Source: Anarhynchus alexandrinus (lineage: Eukaryota > Chordata > Aves > Charadriiformes > Charadriidae). Taken from it: 64,000 nucleotides of DNA. Both the position numbers and the translations under genes were made by a program. Positions 63,137 to 64,000 of this stretch are shown here, piece after piece. Every line of letters begins with the position of its first letter. Position 1 is the stretch's first letter. The DNA is taken from the NCBI GenBank assembly GCA_008711295.1, contig VUYV01000035.1, positions 4,746,161 through 4,810,160 on the forward strand, read 5' to 3'. The notes below the pieces were generated by a model. It worked only from the letters and a program-made list of their open reading frames with translations. It did no database searches and was not told the origin of the DNA.

Positions 63137-64000
63137 GTATTAGCCTACTTTAGATGGATGTAATGAGGGAGCTGGCTGGGACGGCAACGCTGTTCCCCCA
63201 TTTTGGGAAATACTGCCTCGGGGTGTCCCCTTAGCTATACATGGGGCTGCAGAGGTGCCAGCACAAGACAGGCTTTGGGGATCTGTTGCTGTGATCCCAG
63301 AAAACAAACTGTGGGGCTACCGCTGGAGAGGTCCACTGTGGAAGGAGCCCTGGAGGATTCCTTGGAAGAAGGGGAAGGGAAAGGCTGTGGGATATTCAAG
63401 TTGCCGAAGCAGCTCACTGCAGCTCTGTATATGTTCAACAAAGTATAAATTGAATATGCTACACCAGAAAGCCATGACCAACCCTTCTGTCTAAACCCAG
63501 AAACACTCTTGTGTTCACTGTTGAGCTTTCCTAACAAAAGTGTGGTGCCATGGAGTCCCTGCTGATCTGAATTTTGATGACATTGCCTTCCTACCTGGGG
63601 AGGATAATAATGTATGGCTGGCCTAGACCAGCAGGGCGTCACTGTTTTCCTTATTTCCAGGCTGCCTAAGTTACTTTTGGCTGGACGTTTGGTGGGTGGA
63701 GGATTGCTTCAGTTCATTTCCCACCCGTAACCAAGCGAATCCACTCATTGACTCTTAGAGCTCCGATTAGTAGAACTGATATAGAGGCACGAGGAAGTTC
63801 TTGTTTGCTTTTTCATCCACTCACAGTCACACAGTCCAAAATCAAATTAAACCTTCACCCTGGAAATGTGTCCTTTTGTGAGATGCACTTAATTCCTGCA
63901 AAGGCCGGTGGAATGCTGAGGAGTCAGAACGGCATGGCCTGAAGGGCTGAAGCACAGTAAAAACCTGACTTTTGGATTTAATGGCAGAAATAGAAAATAA

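Larger units (their letters stand above)
58085..64000. other. Distal 5' flank, no gene seen
   Basis: This stretch is AT-rich with scattered simple repeats. No exon of a neighbouring gene, no RNA gene and no young transposon was recognised. The 73-codon plus-strand frame at 61939-62160 has a protein-like composition but no known domain or splice signals that I can support. Confidence 0.65.

Noticed and set aside
1..64000. CRISPR arrays, tRNA or rRNA genes, complete LTR elements, bacterial or viral insertions
   Set aside because: I saw no regular spacer-repeat pattern, no intact tRNA fold (only MIR-derived B boxes), no paired LTRs and no coding density unlike vertebrate DNA.

Overview
The window is bird genomic DNA. 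It has intron-rich, mostly non-coding sequence, CR1 (chicken repeat 1) LINE copies whose 3' ends carry the ATTCTATG repeat, worn amniote MIR-type SINE remnants, and one strongly conserved vertebrate gene on the minus strand. Nothing points to bacterial, viral or mobile accessory DNA. There are no operons, CRISPR arrays or rRNA genes.

The gene is SLCO3A1, a solute carrier organic anion transporter (OATP3A1/OATP-D). Two coding exons are present. Exon 1 lies at about 46415-46594, inside a CpG island, and encodes the basic N-terminal tail and most of transmembrane helix 1. Exon 2 lies at 19993-20458 and encodes 155 codons from the end of helix 1 to about helix 4. The intron between them is 25,956 bp (20459-46414). 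Everything from 1 to 19992 is the start of intron 2. I found no exon 3, so most of the protein is encoded beyond the left edge of the window. The region from about 46960 to 64000 is 5' flank, where I see no gene.

Layout from left to right: 1-19992, intron 2 with simple repeats and a few SINE-like relics; 19993-20458, exon 2; 20459-46414, intron 1, holding an old CR1 relic (about 21200-21560), a CR1 fragment on the plus strand (about 31535-32187), a younger CR1 fragment on the minus strand with an open frame (about 38597-39420), MIR-like pieces, a 50-N gap in A-rich sequence, and a POU/homeobox-like motif cluster near 43.5 kb; 46230-46960, CpG-island promoter with exon 1, a 25-N gap and a single N; 46960-64000, flank with two CACGTG E-boxes, a clean 13-bp hairpin at 49339-49372, and a MIR-like 3' end near 58 kb.

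I did not find an undescribed multi-gene system. Two observations deserve most attention. First, exon 2 begins with a perfect 5' splice-site sequence (AG|GTGAGT), so joining exon 1 to exon 2 recreates the exon 1 donor. That is the arrangement needed for recursive splicing or regulated skipping. Second, exon 1 has no in-frame ATG where homology predicts it, and an ambiguous base lies about 9 nt from that position. Exon calls rest on protein similarity recalled from the family and on splice signals read in the sequence. Repeat calls rest on recognised motifs, with no database search.
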